Shown here piece after piece: positions 1 through 10,236 of a DNA stretch of 64,000 nucleotides. The notes below the pieces were generated by a model. It was given only the letters and a program-made list of their open reading frames with translations. It did no database searches and was not told where the DNA came from. How positions within the stretch are numbered: the first letter of the stretch is position 1; the number at the start of each line of letters is the position of its first letter. The position numbers were made by a program, and so were the translations under genes. The stretch is from Mugil cephalus (lineage: Eukaryota; Chordata; Actinopteri; Mugiliformes; Mugilidae): the NCBI RefSeq assembly GCF_022458985.1, contig NC_061771.1, positions 21,401,501 to 21,465,500 of the forward strand. Direction: 5' to 3'.

Positions 1-177
1 CTCTGTAAAGCTGAGGGGACATGGACAGTTAGGACATATTTACATTATGTGTGTTTGTCACTATAAGGTCCCAGGTTAGGAACAGCTCCAATGAATGAAT
101 GAAAGGACTTCATCCATCACAGTAAGAGGAGTGAAATGATTAACAAAGGTGTTAAAGTAGTTTCTTGTCAGACTCAC

Positions 178-1509
178 AGTTGACTGTAGCAGTGATGATT
201 TCTGATTTCACCACTGGAGGGGGTTGTGGTCCTTCAGGTCCCAGTTCTAGTTTGGCTTCACACCAGAACTGAGCTCCATTATCTTCTTTACTAACGGTGA
301 TGTTCAGAGTGAAGGTTTCATTCACTGGTTTATAGGGTTCACTACTTTTAGACTGAAGTTGATCCAGGACTGTCTCTCCTCTGTAGAAGGTCACAACAAG
401 GTGTTTAGCAGGAGCTACGTTCTCCACGGTACACTGCAGCTGGTACTGATGACCCTCAACCATCGGCCCAGTGTGATCTACAAAGCTGATGGACACATGT
501 TCTGGAGCCTCTGAGGAGACAAGGATGGAGACAAAGATGTAGAGAGACACACAAAGCAAACTAGAGACTATAAATCCCTGTAACTACTGTTAATCTGAGC
601 TAATAAAGAGAATAAATTCTGACTCTAAATGATAAAACCATCAATGTTAAAAGTGTTTTGGTCAAGTTTACTTACGGTAGACAGTTACATTCAGGTCAGT
701 ACAACACTGTTTATCAGCAGTGTAATAACACATGATCGTTGAGTCCCATTCAGTTATTCTGTCAACGGTCCACACAAACGTAGTTCCATTTTCTGTTTGC
801 TTTCCCTGAGTATGTTCCAAACCAGTGCCCTGGCAGGATTTACTACAAGCAACACATGTAGCAGAGGTCGGGTCTCCATACTTCACTACCAGACTGGATG
901 GAGTGAACACAGGTTTATCTGCACAGTTGTAATCTGTAAGATAAAGAAAATACAATGTCCTTCATGAATGAAAGCAAACATTAAAGTTCTGTATACACAA
1001 TGTGTTTTGTAACAGTGTTATTAAAACATATTCATATTTTACAGATATTATATTTAACATAACCTCAATCAATACTGTGCACGCACACACTCTTTCAACA
1101 AAATATGTTTTGATGTTACAGTCTATCATATTTGATCTCTCTGTCTCTCTTTATATATTTGATTACTGCTAAATCAATAGAGTTATAGAGCATGTTGTTT
1201 AAGGTGTCTGTGGACTTTTCAGCAGAGCATTCAAACCATATTACATTGTCATTAGCTTTTATGACTTAATGTGATCTACTTTCTTGGTTTGTTATATTAT
1301 CTGATGTATACATACAGACCATTGATGACCAAGTACACCACAGGTGGAGTGAATAAAATAATTTAACTGCTGTTTATGGTTAAACAAGATATATGTGAAT
1401 ATTTCAACCAATAATTAAATAAATAAAACCTACCACAGCTGGACACATGGAGGTCACTCTGACAGGTCAACAAAGACACAACCAAGACTATGGAAGAGAA
1501 CAACATCAT
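178..1509 (-). CDS. ICAM-like adhesion receptor, copy A (partial, 3' end off the window)
   Basis: Three exons are visible: signal peptide (1434-1509), Ig domain 1 (676-933) and Ig domain 2 (178-510). The splice phase is 1 throughout and all donors are GT. The leader begins MMLFSSIVLVVSLL. Ig1 has paired cysteines in the TCVAC/SKSC and CYYTADKQCC regions, like the double disulphide of ICAM domain 1. It also has a GLE motif where ICAM-1 carries its integrin-binding Glu. Ig2 matches ICAM domain 2 in pattern (LQCTVENVAPAKHLVV, then FYRGE, then FWCEAKLEL). Such proteins are type I membrane ligands for leukocyte integrins; that role is inferred from family. The 3' exons lie left of the window. The sequence just below Ig2 matches copy C rather than copy B, so a two-Ig form is likely. 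Confidence 0.82.
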
Positions 1510-1936
1510 GTCCAAACAAGCAAACGATCTGTCTGGTTGTGGTAGTTGCTAAGTGGTTTAGCTTTTTTATTTACTAGAAGAAGGGGGAGTGGTAGATGGG
1601 GCGCTGCTGATATCTTCAAGTATTCTGTGTGCCAGAAAAATTCTACTGCTCTTCACGGTTAAACGAGATATATTTGAATATTTCATCTAATAATTAAATA
1701 AATAAAATCTACCAAATCCAGCCACATGGAGGTCACTCTGACAGATCAACAAAGACACAACCAAGACTATGGAAGAGAACAACATTATGTCCTGTTGGTT
1801 TTGTGCGCAAACAAGCAAACAACCTGTCTGGTGGTGATAGTCGCTAAGCCACTCCACCTTTTTTATTTTTTTTATTTATCAAAAGGAGTGGAAGTGGTAA
1901 GTGGGGCACTACTGATATCGTCAAGTACTGTGTGTG
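1379..1936. repeat. Direct tandem repeat of leader exon plus proximal promoter (2 x ~279 bp)
   Basis: Both units begin with a GGTTAAAC(A/G)AGATATAT stretch (at 1379 and 1658). Each continues through an AT-rich intron start, the leader exon and a GGAGTGG-rich upstream element followed by a GCTGATATC/CTGATATC block. The repeat therefore duplicates exon 1 and its presumed promoter together. Confidence 0.7.
1713..1785 (-). other. Second, tandem-duplicated signal-peptide exon of ICAM-like copy A
   Basis: A second leader exon lies about 280 bp upstream of the first. It reads MLFSSIVLVVSLLICQSDLH and ends in the same phase with a GTAG donor. The first of the two tandem ATG codons seen in other copies is ATA here, so translation would start at the second. 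It could work as an alternative first exon spliced to Ig1, or be a dead duplicate; the frame is open. Confidence 0.6.
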
Positions 1937-2549
1937 CCAGAAACAGCAAAAACCCAAGAGTGACACATTTTTATGTGTGCAACTCTGGGGTCTGTTAGTA
2001 CAGAGAAACTAATCCAAAACTTCCGCACCTTTCAGACTCTTCTATATTTCAGCATTGACATGGCTCAAACTAAGCAAGAGAATCCAGTCAAACAAATGAA
2101 ACAGGTATATCATACTTGTGTATTTATTTATTCAGGAAAATGACCCAATATTACATATCTGTGTGATGCGAATCTAGGTTCTCTTCCAGGATTACAAGTG
2201 AATTTGATGGGTAAATTAGAGTCCATGTGTCCAGAAGTGAAAGCCAGGTGTCTTTCAGTCTGATCTTCTTGATCTTGGAGGCGTACGTTGTCCCAGACAG
2301 AGGAACTGGAAAAAGTTACAAAACATCAAGAGTTTAAAATCAACAGTCAGTCAGAGGGTGAATAGGAGATTAGAGACGACTGTTACCCTCCACAGGAGTG
2401 GTCGACTACAACTGAAGGCCTTGCTTGTTTCTTCTGTTTTTAATCCATATATATATATAAATGTCGCCTTTTAAAAGTATTTACCATGTCTCCTCTATCT
2501 TTATGTTGTTTAATTCCCTTCCTTTAAGATCAACAAATTTAAATATAAG
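1937..2549. other. Upstream flank of ICAM-like copy A, no gene seen
   Basis: No coding exon was recognised. The stretch around 2100-2340 is related to 4560-4860 and to the upstream flanks of copies B and C. The short block near 2465-2525 recurs near 8945-9015 and 20135-20200, after which copy A is interrupted by a transposon. Confidence 0.5.
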
Positions 2550-3255
2550 ACAAAGATCTAATAACTGGTTGGGCCACCCTTAGCAGCAACAACTGCAATC
2601 AAGCATTTGCGATAACTTGCAATCAGTCTTTTACAGAGCTGTGGAGGAGTTTTGTTCCACTAATCTTTGCAGAATTGCTGTAATTCAGCCACATTGGAGG
2701 GTTTTCCAGCATGAACCACCTTTCAAAGGTCCACAGCATTTTAACAGGATTCAGGTCAGGACTTTGACTAGACAACTCCAAAGTCTTTTTTTCTTCTTCA
2801 TCCATTCGGCAGGGGACTTGCTGGTGTGTTTTGGATCATTATCCTGCCGCAAAACCCAAGTTCACTTCAGCTTGAGGTCACTAACAAATGGTCAGACTTT
2901 CTCCATCAGGATTTTTTTTTTTTAGTAAACAGCAGAATTCATGGTTCCATTTATCACAAGTCTTCCAGGTCCTGAAGCAGCAAAACAGCCCCAGACCACC
3001 ACACTACCACCACACTACCACCACCAGATTTTACTGTTGGTATGATGTTCTTTTTTTGAAATGCGGTCTTACTTTTATGCCAGATGTAATGGGATACACA
3101 CCTCCCAAAAAGTTTAACTTCTGTCTCATCAGTCCACAGAGTATTTCCCCAAAAGTCCGAGCCTGAGAAAAACTGAGATGAGCCTTTATGTTCTTTTTGC
3201 TCAGCAGTGGTTTTTGTTTCGGACATTTTTGCCCAGTCTCTTTCTTACGGTGGAC
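2550..3255 (-). mobile_element. Degenerate Tc1-like transposase relic
   Basis: Read on the minus strand, disconnected frames give pieces of a Tc1-type DDE transposase in the right order: PLLSKKNIKAHLSF, LWTDETEVKLFGRC, HYIWHKSKTAFQKKNIIPTV, then SQSPDLNPVKMLW. These cover the catalytic-core DET motif and the downstream PDLNP motif. Frames shift at a T-run near 2912 and stops are frequent. The N-terminal DNA-binding part and clear terminal repeats are missing, so the element is dead. It lies immediately upstream of the copy A flank and cuts its homology to copies B and C. Confidence 0.85.
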
Positions 3256-3649
3256 CAGGGTCATGCAGAGACCGTTGGAGGGGCAGTTGCTCAGAGTTAA
3301 AAGGGGGCACATGGAGCACACATTTGAAACACAGTCACACCCTGGTGGAGGGGTTTGATGAGGAAACTACTGCTGCTGACATCGCTGGAGGTGTGCTGTA
3401 TTGATCTGAGACTGTAGACACTAAAAAGAGCATGGGAGAGATAGTAGCTGATTTAACAAGTGTTAAGGGATCATGACAAGATGATTAGATAACGGAGATT
3501 GAAAAAGGATTTATTAACAGACGTTTAAAAATCATATATATTGTGGTGACCCACAATGGGGAACATAGTAAAGACATACACCGAGGTACCAGATGGCTTA
3601 TACATTTTCAGTGTTATTATTGTGTGGAGGGTAAACAGACTCAACTCAC

Positions 3650-3829
3650 CTCCATCTCCGGTCTGATGATTATTATTTACATCTCCACGACTGGTGACTC
3701 CGACAATACGAACATATCTGACGGCGAAGGAAGCAGACACAACACCCCGGTAGCGCTGGCACCGAGCGACGTTAATAACACGGTTAATGTCAACGCCAAC
3801 ATCTATGCTGATTATCGTATCATAATAGA
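3650..3829 (-). other. Exon-like stretch with weak F5/8C (BTBD9-like) similarity
   Basis: An open minus-strand stretch ends in GG followed by a GTGAGT donor-like site at 3644-3649. It contains SIDVGVDINRV and FAVRYVRIVG, resembling the end of the discoidin-like domains of BTBD9 proteins (a Ser-x-Asp-Gly start, Cys, then VRYxRIVG). A stop lies just upstream in frame and no matching neighbouring exon was found. It could be a captured exon, a relic or chance. Confidence 0.25.
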
Positions 3830-4249
3830 GATTATATCTCTAATAAACGGCTCTGTCTGAGATTACAGTCTACCACCATCCAGTGGTGAAACATCAGTAC
3901 TACATTATTAAATGGAGGCATCACGTCTACACAAACTGCTGCTTTCTCACTGTCTGCATTTAAAACAATCTGAGCACCTCCTACAACATAACTACACTTT
4001 AGAGTCTTAAACTCAGAGTTTAACCTTCTAGCAGTTTTGAGGACGCAAAGATGGTGATGATGACGACAACCAGCACGAGAAATAGTCTGAAGATTGGTAA
4101 GAGTTTTTTAATGCTCTTGTTTAAACTAGTGTTTATTTTTGATGCATGGTTGATCAATTTATCTTCTTATTGGTCTTGGTGTGTTGGTTAATTACCCTGG
4201 AAATGGACATGAAGAAAAACATTAAACAAACACTTCCTGTATCAGATGC

Positions 4250-4480
4250 TGTGAGTTGTTCTGAGTTCACCACTAGAGGGAGATGTGGTCCTTCAGGAAC
4301 CAGTTCTAGCTCGGCCTCACACACCAGCACTGAGCTCTCACCACTACCTTTTTACTTACTAAAAATAATGAAGTGGTAGGTGAGACTCCGCTGACATGTT
4401 CAGGTATTATTAGTGTCAGTCACAGTAAAAACCAGAGTGTGTCTTTTTTATATGTGCACAGATTGTGAGTCTGATTAAAC
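4250..4480 (-). pseudogene. Dead ICAM-like fragment: Ig2 remnant fused to promoter-like sequence
   Basis: 4250-4350 is recognisably the 3' half of the Ig2 exon. Translated on the minus strand it gives CEAELELVPEGPHLPLVV, compared with CEAKLELGPEGPQPPPVV in the live copies. Immediately to the right (4349-4480) comes sequence matching the upstream element of the live genes, with the leader exon, Ig1 and half of Ig2 deleted. It is the remains of a fourth cluster member. Confidence 0.7.
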
Positions 4481-5453
4481 ATGACACAGTCCCACTCCAA
4501 ACTTTTTGCACATCTCACAGGTTTCTAGATTTGTGCATTACCCTGGATTTTCAATTAACAAGTACAACACAAATATCATGCTTGTGTATTTGTTTATTCA
4601 GGAAGGTGAGCCAATAAGTATTACATATCGGTGAACAGCAAAAGTAATTTCATTCAGGATGACAATACACCCGATAATTTTGAGGCCAAATTAGACTCCA
4701 TCTGTTGAGAAGTGTTTCCAACCAACGTAATGAGACTCTGGTGTCGTTCAGTGTCCTGTTTAAAGAAAACTCTGGGATTTGTCACAGTCTGATTTTCTGA
4801 CAAAGTGTCTGATGGGACAGACAAATCTAACTTGAAAAGGTCACAAAACCTTCTCTAAAGAGTTTGGAATCAAGAAATCCATAGATTGAACAAATGAAGG
4901 AGATTTAAAATGACTGTCTTAACTTATAAACAAGTAAAGGCCTCTGTTGTTTTTGGCTAATGTTAATGTTAATGAATCCACCATCATGATGAGTGACACT
5001 GTGAGGAGAATGAGAAGATGGAGGGAGATGAGGGTGAGAGAGGAGGGAGTATAGCCTTAATGATTATCTGAGCTGTAAAACTGAGTGACATGTGCTAGTG
5101 GTGACCCATCAACTTGACATTTGCGCATATAGGTTGGTAGCATTGCAGCAAAATAACTTCCACACATCTCAGTTTGGTTAGTTCACCATATTTATGAGTT
5201 CATGTCTAGTTTCCTTGTAGGCTGTGGCCTGTGTTGGTGTTAAGCCCCGGTCACAAAAAAGTGACCTCCTCCAGCTAACCTGGAGGTCAGGACCTCGAAG
5301 TTAGCTAGTTATCAGCATAGTGACTTTGATAGTAGAATACAAAGGGGTCCATCTGCATTTCATGGCTTCATGTAAATTTAACTTTCAATGGGTACAGGAT
5401 TATGTCGTGTATTATGTCCTTCATGTTGTCACTGTCATCTCCGAGTAACATAC
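4481..5453. other. Intergenic region between dead ICAM fragment and copy B
   Basis: No open gene was recognised. 4560-4860 is a diverged duplicate of the 2100-2340 flank. The block near 5197-5225 resembles 17130-17160, just beyond the last exon of copy C, so it is probably shared 3' flank of cluster genes. Confidence 0.45.
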
Positions 5454-8130
5454 TTAACCACTTAAGTATCCAATTCGGTTGTGCTTTAAACAGAGAATGT
5501 ATCCCATGAGCAGTCCGAAGGAAACCAGGGCAGCAGCTATTAGTATCATCAGTATAATGTATGGGATGGGGTTGGCTGCAGAGGTTGATGAGAGGTATGG
5601 ATGAAGAAAAAAAAAAGAAAAGAGAACATTGTACATCAGAAAAATACAAAATAAAACATTCAACATGAACTTCCTTCCTTGTTTTGCATGAAATATTTTT
5701 ATTAATTCTCGACTGCTGTCACAATACTGGAAGCAACACTGTGGTTGCTCAGTTTTCTGGAACAATTATAATCTTTGAAAAGTGGAAATGAAAACACTCA
5801 CCTCGGATGTGCACAGAAAAATTCACGTTGACAGTCTCCACTTTGTTGCTGACGGTACAAACATAACTCCCTCCTTGATTAGAGCCCACAAGCTGGATGA
5901 TGAGAACGCTGCTGTTGGAGGGGGAAGCTCTTCCTCCCGGGAGCTTCCAGGAGTATGAGGGGCTGGGGTTTCCTTCAGATGAACAATTCAGACGTAGAGT
6001 GGTTCCTTGTGTGATTTGGATGTTTTCATTTGATGACACTAGTAGCTTAGGTCCATCTGTGTGTTGGTTGAAAGAGGAAGAAAGAGAACAAGTTATTTCA
6101 CCACATTATTCACTGACAGACCCACACACACACATTACAACATTACAGTGGAAAGTACGTCATTGATGTTTCTAACTCAGTACTCTGTAACACTATGCAT
6201 GCTACCAGTTTTAATACCAGCTACTTCAGAAAGGTTGCCTCAGACCATCACTGTCAAGCTCTCACTGATTAAAGGAGTCAAAGTCTGTTTATTTTGGACC
6301 ATTTGTAATTGTTGATGTAGTATAATGATAAATCCAACAACTGCAACACTTCCAATAAAAAACAGTGAGAAAATGCTTCACAATATTCAACCCTTGGGTA
6401 AAATGAATTGTGAGACTCTGATGTAGTGTATTCAGAATGAGGTGGTTCAAAGTGTTAAAAGTGTAAATTTTTTAGATGTTCTGTTTACCATCATTTCTTA
6501 AAAACCTGACACCAGGTTAGGAACAGCTCCAATGAATGAATGAAAGGACTTCATCCATCACAGTAAGAGGAGTGAAATGATTAACAAAGGTGTTAAAGTA
6601 GTTTCTTGTCAGACTCACAGTTGACTGTAGCAGTGATGATTTCTGATTTCACCACTGGAGGGGGTTGTGGTCCTTCAGGTCCCAGTTCTAGTTTGGCTTC
6701 ACACCAGAACTGAACTCCATTATCTTCTTTACTAACGGTGATGTTCAGAGTGAAGGTTTCATTCACTGGTTCATAGGGTTCACTACTTTTAGACTGAAGT
6801 TGATCCAGGACTGTCTCTCCTCTGTAGAAGGTTACAACAAGGTGTTTAGCAGGAGCTACGTTCTCCACGGTACACTGCAGCTGGTACTGATGACCCTCAA
6901 CCATCGGCCCAGTGTGATTTACAAAGCTGATGGACACATGTTCTGGAGGCTCTGAGGAGACAAGGATGGAGACAAAGATGTAGAGAGACACACAAAGCAA
7001 ACTAGAGACTATAAATCCCTGTAACTACTGTTAATCTGAGCTAATAAAGAGAATAAATTCTGACTCTAAATGATAAAACCATCAATGTTAAAAGTGTTTT
7101 GGTCAAGTTTACTTACGGTAGACAGTTACATCCAGGTCAGTACAACACTGTTTATCAGCAGTGTAATAACACGTCAGAGTTGAGTCCCATTCAGTTATTG
7201 TGTGAATGGTCCACACCAACGTAGTTCCATTTTCTGTTACCACTCCTTGAGATTTTTCCAAACCAGTTACGGTGCCCTGGCAGGATTTACTACAAGCAAC
7301 ACATGTAGCAGAGGTCGGGTCTCCATACTTCACTACCAGACTGGATGGAGTGAACACAGGTTTATCTGCACAGGTGTAATCTGTAAGAAGAAAATACAAT
7401 GAAACCAAACATTAAAGTACTGTTTTTACACTGTATCTTGGAACAGTGTTGTTAATAAAACATATTCATATTTTACAGATATTATATTTAACATAACCTC
7501 AATCAATTCTGTGCACGAACACACTCCTTCAACAAAATACGTTTTGATTTTACAATCTGTCATTTTTAAGTATATTTTTTTTGGCATTTCAGCCTTTATT
7601 GGACAGGGCAGTGTAGACAGAGAGGGGAGAGCGACATGCAGGAAAGGGCACCCGATGCGGGATTTAAACCGGGGCTGCCTACAGTGGAGACTGTGGGGCA
7701 GGTGCTCTACTTGCTGAGCTAAACACCACCCGGACAGTCTGTCATTTTGATTTCTCTCTCTCTTTATATCTTTGATTATTGCTAATTAACCACAGAAATC
7801 AATTAGTAGAGTTAAAGAGCATGTTGTTTAAGGTGTCTATGGACTTTTTCAGCAACGCATTCAAACCATATTGTCGTTAGCTCAATGTGATCTACTTTCT
7901 TGGTTTGTTATATTATCTTACACATATACAGTCCATTGATGACCAAGTACACCACAGGTGGATCACAATATAGGCTGAACAAAATAATTCAACTTTATGG
8001 TTAAACAAGATATATTTGAATATTTCAATTAATAATTAAATAAATTAAACCTACCACATCCGGACACATGGAGGCCACTCTGACAGGTCAACAAAGACAC
8101 AACCAAGACTATGGAAGAGAACAACATCAT
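5454..8130 (-). CDS. ICAM-like adhesion receptor, copy B (three Ig domains, 349 aa)
   Basis: This is a complete model of five exons: leader 8055-8130, Ig1 7117-7380, Ig2 6619-6951, Ig3 5802-6056, and transmembrane/tail 5454-5575. All introns are phase 1, all donors are GT, and the total is 1050 nt. The leader is MMLFSSIVLVVSLLTC. Ig1 has the ICAM-type cysteine pairs and a GLE motif, the likely integrin contact. Ig2 is ICAM domain-2-like. Ig3 is a short I-set/C2 type with LNCSSEGNPSPSYSW and YVCTV cysteines. The membrane helix is roughly IILMILIAAALVSFGLLMGY, followed by a short tail CLKHNRIGYLSG. It probably acts at the cell surface in leukocyte adhesion (family inference). Its Ig1-Ig2 part is nearly identical to copy C, but its 3' exons differ. 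An ETS/PU.1-like AAGGGGAAGTGG lies about 100 bp upstream. Confidence 0.85.
7567..7737. mobile_element. SINE-like insertion in intron 1 of ICAM-like copy B
   Basis: A roughly 170 bp element runs from a TTTTTTTTGGCATTTCAGCC end to a GAGCTAAACACCACCCGG end, a tRNA-related teleost repeat type. It is flanked by the direct repeat TCTGTCATTTT (7556-7566 and 7738-7748), a convincing target-site duplication. The same place in copy A (about 1117-1135) is an unoccupied site. Confidence 0.7.
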
Positions 8131-8225
8131 GTCCAAACAAGCAAACGATCTGTCTGGTGGTGACAATCACTAAACTAAAAGTAGAAATGCTAAAAATACT
8201 ACAAACCACTCCTTTTTTATTTGCT

Positions 8226-8290
8226 AAAAGAAGGGGAAGTGGTAGGTGGGGCACTGCAGATATCTTCAAGTATTCCGTGTGTCAGTCACA
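8226..8290. promoter_or_regulatory. Conserved upstream element of ICAM-like copy B
   Basis: A block containing AAGAAGGGGAAGTGG followed by GATATCTTCAAGTATTC lies about 100-160 bp upstream of the leader ATG. Versions occur at all five leader-type sites in the window: about 1575, 1880, 4360, here and 19420. The purine core resembles a PU.1/ETS site, which would suit myeloid or lymphoid expression; that is inference. Confidence 0.4.
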
Positions 8291-9930
8291 ACAAAATAGA
8301 GTGTGGCACGTTTGCAGCTCCGGGGTCTAGTTAGTACAGAAGAACTAACCCAAAACCTCTGCGCCCTTCAGAATCTATTCAGAGGTGAAACACAGGTGTC
8401 TTTCAGTCTGATCTTCACACAACACATGTTTGTGGAAGTGTATGTTGTCACAGACAAAGGAGATACCTGAGGACATATGAGGAAAAATATTTGCTGTTGT
8501 TAATCCAAGTGGAAAAAGTTACAAAACATCTGTAAAGAATTTAAAATCAACAGTCAGAGTGTGAACAAATGGAGGAGATGTAAGACGACTGTTACCCTCC
8601 ACAGGTCACGACAAAAGAAAGATGCACGGTAGTCTGAGACGTCATGAATGAACCCAGGGTAACTTCCAAGCAACTAAAGGCCTCTCTCACTTTGTTGTTA
8701 ATGAGTCCAAGTTCCATCTGGAAGACACTGGTTGTGTTGCACAAGGTTTCATGCAATGCTACTTTTATCTGGGAATCAGTGGTCATCAATCATTTGTCAT
8801 CTCTCCTCTCCAATGAGTTCATGCTTTTGGCTTTATTCAATACAATCCAATCAAAATGTATTTACTTTCTTTCTCTCTTTGTCTCATAAAATCAAGATAT
8901 CAGGTTATAGATTGTTTTAAGATTTCCTGCAGCAGAATATATGGTTTTGTAATGTCACCTTTTAAACATATTCATCATGTCTCCTCTATCATTATGTTGT
9001 TTAATTCCCTTCCTTGATGATGGGCTGGTTTGTGATTGTTCGTGTGAAAATGGAAGGTGCCAGTTTCTGGCCCCACTCTACCTTGCATTTTGTTATTTGG
9101 ACGAATTAAAGCTCTCTCTCTATAAATATACTACATTTGTAGTTTGAGGTCACACTTCAGTAACCTGTGCAACATGTATTTACTCTGCAAACATTTTCAG
9201 TTCTCCAAATGTAACCCAGGTGTAAAGGTCACAAATTTGATAAAAGATAAAAAGAAATCCCTCCGTTTCTTTTACAAGAAAATTTTTGAAAGTGACATCT
9301 GGCACTTGAATGTCAAAGACATTCATTCACAGCTCGCTCCCATCAGCCAACTACTGGGGTCAAAATGGATCGCTTTGTCACTAGAACAAAAAAGTCCACC
9401 AACGCGTGAGTGATGCCCTCCAGCTCACAAACCACCCGGCGACTGCTCCGATGGCAAAGAACCATCTGCCTCTGCAGCTGATAAGCCAGGCAAGCAGAGA
9501 GAAGACGAAAAATTCTTAGATATAAATCTGAAGTCTGGATTCACTTTTAAGGAGACAGAGGGCATTGAATTTCCAACGTGTCATATACACACACACAGAT
9601 ACACACACCAGTTACATATGTTTATGTCAGATACGTTTGTTTACAGTATTTTACAGCACATGTGCGAAATCTTGAATAGCATTCTAATAAAAACTTATCT
9701 GATTGATGAATCCATTCCGACAAGCTGCATTGACACAGCCTGCATTTTTAGTCAGCAAGATGTAAGCAGAGCCAGACCCCCTGAGATGTAAGCAGATGTA
9801 GGCTCAGACCTGACAACAACACAAAAGTTAAAGGACTACTCTGATGTATTTAGGCACCATGAGCTGGATTTTGGACATGCCACGAAGCTGAAACATCACA
9901 TAAAATTGAAGGATGAGACGCCCTTTGGTG
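8291..9930. other. Upstream flank of ICAM-like copy B, no gene recognised
   Basis: This region is duplicated almost unchanged at about 19480-21113. It contains short open frames but no recognisable domain or splice-consistent model. A stretch near 9365-9420 starting MDRFVTRTKKS could be a transposon-derived N-terminus, but nothing following supports it. Confidence 0.4.
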
Positions 9931-10236
9931 TCAACTTCCTCCTTGGTCTTGTTCACATTCAGGAATAGGTGGTGTCCCATACTCCACCTCCTTTCCATCT
10001 CTAATACACCCTATCACTGCAGTCACCAAAGAACTTCTGCAGTTGGCAGGACCCAGAGCTGTATCAGAAATCAGAGGCATACAGAGTGAACAGAAATGGA
10101 GACAGGACAGACCCCTCACATTACTGACAACCGTATCTGACAGAGGCTCCCAACCCGTAATGAGTAGCTTCTCACTCACCAAAAAGGTCTGAATGGTGTT
10201 AAAAGCACTGGAGAAATCACAGACCATGATCTTCAC
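9931..10236 (-). mobile_element. LINE reverse-transcriptase relic (L2/Maui-like), first copy
   Basis: The minus-strand frame contains VCDFSSAFNTIQTFLVSEKL, the palm-domain DFSSAFNTIQ motif of fish non-LTR retrotransposons. Later it has VIGCIRDGKEVEY, where the active elements read VGCIRDG(x)E(x)EY after the catalytic block. The middle is collapsed and the catalytic Asp pair is not preserved. It is a dead fragment, duplicated at 21114-21419. Confidence 0.75.

Noticed and set aside
2888-3166. Plus-strand frame through the Tc1 relic
   Set aside because: The recognisable transposase motifs are on the minus strand; this is a shadow.
4051-4096. Plus-strand ATG followed by 15 codons and a GTAAGA donor
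   Set aside because: Too short, low complexity (MVMMTTTS), and no downstream exon in phase was found.
9365-9420. MDRFVTRTKKS frame (also at 20548) as a hAT transposase start
   Set aside because: Only a dozen residues fit, and the frame closes soon after with no further transposase motif.
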